Shown here: one piece after another, positions 62,932-64,000 of the stretch
Position numbering within the stretch: the first letter of the stretch is position 1
Layout of the letters: each line of letters opens with the position of its first letter
Assembly: GCA_033064195.1 (NCBI GenBank)
Contig: JARBJD010000010.1
Location: forward strand, 602,739-666,738
Direction: 5' to 3'
Length of the DNA: 64,000 nucleotides
DNA from: Blattamonas nauphoetae
Taxonomy: Eukaryota; Preaxostyla; Oxymonadida
Program-made: the position numbers and the translations under genes
The notes under the pieces: model-generated
Databases searched by the model: none
What the model saw: the letters and a program-made list of their open reading frames with translations, nothing else
Told to the model about the DNA's origin: nothing

Positions 62932-64000
62932 ATGTCACAAAAGATAGTGTACGTTCAACCACAAAGAAAAGCACAAGCGAAGAAACCAAAAATGAGATAC
63001 GGACCGGAGACTCAAGCAGCATTGAAACGAATCTATGCCGACGATGATATTCAAACCAGACGCAATGATGTTCTGTGCAGTCTTCCATCAGCGTTAGAAT
63101 ACATCAAGAGAACTGGACGAAATTGGACTGCAAAAATAGAACAATATGGACAAGTTCCTGATGTGATGGTGTACGATAATGATACTGGAGATCTGATTGC
63201 AGTCAATGGTGCCATGCTAACTCCATACAATAGTAGACCAGTCAAAGAGACATACTACGCAATGAATCCAACACCAGATATGCGAAGACTGAAACCATAC
63301 ACATCATTCAATCAAGAAAATGGAAGGAAAATCAAAGCGGTGCACAGGAATTTCCTCAAGAATGGAACATACGATTTGCCAACCAATTATCGAGACATCA
63401 GCTATGAAGAGATGAAGACTAAACGATCTCAACAACCATATGCAATAATGAAGAAAGTTGTTGGCGACTTCATGACAAGTGTATTGGGAATAACTCGTGC
63501 AAGTCAAGGAAACCCCGCAAATCTTGAGAAACATGTCATAGACAGTATGATGTTCAATTCGATTCAATCGAAAGTAGCATCACAAATGTGGGACAAATGG
63601 CTTCATGATCATGTTCAGGACTACAATCCCAGTATGAAACAAAAGAAAGCCTTCAAGGAACAGATTCATCCTGTGTTTCTCCAAATGATTACTCAAGACT
63701 CAACTTTCTTAAAAGAATACTTCAATCACTATTCAGATGACATATCGACACTTTGCAATAAGCTGACACGCCAAGCCTATGCAACAAGAACAGATGATGA
63801 TCTCGATCAGTACCAAACTGAGATGCCTGGATATTATCGATTTGCTCAGTTGGACAGTTCTGGAATGGGAGAAATCGATCGAGCAGAAAGTGAATTTAAA
63901 ACATTAATATATATTTTTATTTTTATAGAAAGTGATGCAACCAATTCTAAGTTGTCAATTTACAAAACACACACAAGTTCTTCATCGGTACCAACATCAA
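62932..64000 (+). CDS. Unidentified Polinton protein, runs off window
   Basis: An open frame of 356 codons to the window edge. Recognisable parts: a basic start (QPQRKAQAKKPKMRYG), SLPSALEYIKRTGRNW, and PGYYRFAQLDSSGMGEIDR near residue 310. No family is recognised; a minor capsid or other structural role would be a guess. From about 63,890 the frame runs through an A/T-rich block (TLIYIFIFIE) that looks like the element's promoter sequence before the next ATG (63934). The real stop may therefore have been lost, or may be shifted by an indel near 63,890. Confidence 0.75.
   Translation, partial: MSQKIVYVQPQRKAQAKKPKMRYGPETQAALKRIYADDDIQTRRNDVLCSLPSALEYIKRTGRNWTAKIEQYGQVPDVMVYDNDTGDLIAVNGAMLTPYNSRPVKETYYAMNPTPDMRRLKPYTSFNQENGRKIKAVHRNFLKNGTYDLPTNYRDISYEEMKTKRSQQPYAIMKKVVGDFMTSVLGITRASQGNPANLEKHVIDSMMFNSIQSKVASQMWDKWLHDHVQDYNPSMKQKKAFKEQIHPVFLQMITQDSTFLKEYFNHYSDDISTLCNKLTRQAYATRTDDDLDQYQTEMPGYYRFAQLDSSGMGEIDRAESEFKTLIYIFIFIESDATNSKLSIYKTHTSSSSVPTS
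63901..63933 (+). promoter_or_regulatory. T-rich start-proximal block inside the open frame
   Basis: TATATATTTTTATTTTTATA followed by GAAAGTG precedes the ATG at 63934, in the same style as the other element promoters. Confidence 0.4.
63934..64000 (+). CDS. Probable start of the next Polinton gene (partial)
   Basis: ATG just after a T-rich block, opening MQPILSCQFTKHTQVLH... in a frame different from the preceding gene and open to the window end. Only 22 codons are visible; product unknown. Confidence 0.45.

Larger units (their letters stand above)
52430..64000 (+). mobile_element. Polinton/Maverick element, left part
   Basis: Within 12 kb lie a protein-primed-type DNA polymerase B, a retroviral-type integrase and an FtsK/HerA-type packaging ATPase, the diagnostic set of Polintons (Mavericks), plus accessory genes. 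Genes are intronless and tightly packed, and share a start-proximal T-rich block not seen upstream of the host genes. The left boundary is placed at the first gene; the terminal inverted repeat should start somewhere in about 51.9-52.4 kb but cannot be recognised without the right end. Capsid and protease genes are not in the window. Confidence 0.9.

Noticed and set aside
1..64000. CRISPR arrays, bacterial operons or bacterial contamination
   Set aside because: No direct repeats with regular spacers, no Shine-Dalgarno-led operons; spliceosomal introns and a eukaryotic tRNA without CCA exclude a prokaryotic origin.

Overview
The window looks like a compact, intron-rich protist genome that uses the standard genetic code: TAA, TAG and TGA all end genes whose homology runs right up to the stop. 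Introns are numerous and very short. Many are 30-40 nt, and they begin GT(A/T/C/G)TG-like and end in YAG or AAG. Conserved eukaryotic genes sit a few tens of bases apart on both strands, next to a Polinton/Maverick element. This would suit a metamonad such as an oxymonad (Blattamonas-like). That is inference; nothing here fixes the species.

From 1 to about 44.8 kb lies a gene-dense housekeeping region. In order it holds: a charged coiled-coil protein (partial); the histone H2B ubiquitin ligase BRE1; tRNA-Pro(CGG); the GINS subunit PSF3; an ER-type FKBP prolyl isomerase; the La RNA-binding protein; cohesin subunit SCC3/STAG; an MFS sugar-type transporter; a multi-span membrane protein; the CCR4-NOT scaffold NOT1/CNOT1, nearly all in one 8.3-kb exon; a 355-bp mariner-like MITE; a secreted Gly/Asn-rich protein; TBP; a pseudokinase-HECT fusion; ribosomal protein eL33; a sirtuin; the SWR1 subunit ZNHIT1/VPS71; an OCRL-like protein with a degenerate 5-phosphatase domain followed by ASH and RhoGAP; an LRR/acidic protein; and an EF-hand protein. 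I rebuilt most exon structures by requiring phase-compatible GT-AG introns that restore the known family alignment.

From about 44.8 to 52.2 kb the character changes. The sequence is A+T-richer and holds degenerate dispersed repeats, remnants of pogo/CENP-B-type DDE transposases, short tandem repeats and a Myb-like ORF, with no convincing intact housekeeping gene.

From about 52.2 kb to the window end lies the left part of a Polinton/Maverick element, whose right end is outside the window. It carries two paralogous repeat-domain proteins, a 1487-aa protein-primed type-B DNA polymerase with an HNH nuclease module between the exonuclease and palm, a retroviral-type integrase with a D,D-35-D triad, a small helical protein, a packaging-type ATPase on the opposite strand, and a further long unidentified protein that runs off the end. 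No introns are seen in it, gaps are as short as 23 bp, and nearly every start codon is immediately preceded by the same T-rich/TTTGTATAAA-like block. This suggests a dedicated, nearly leaderless promoter. Capsid and protease genes are not visible and may lie beyond 64 kb.
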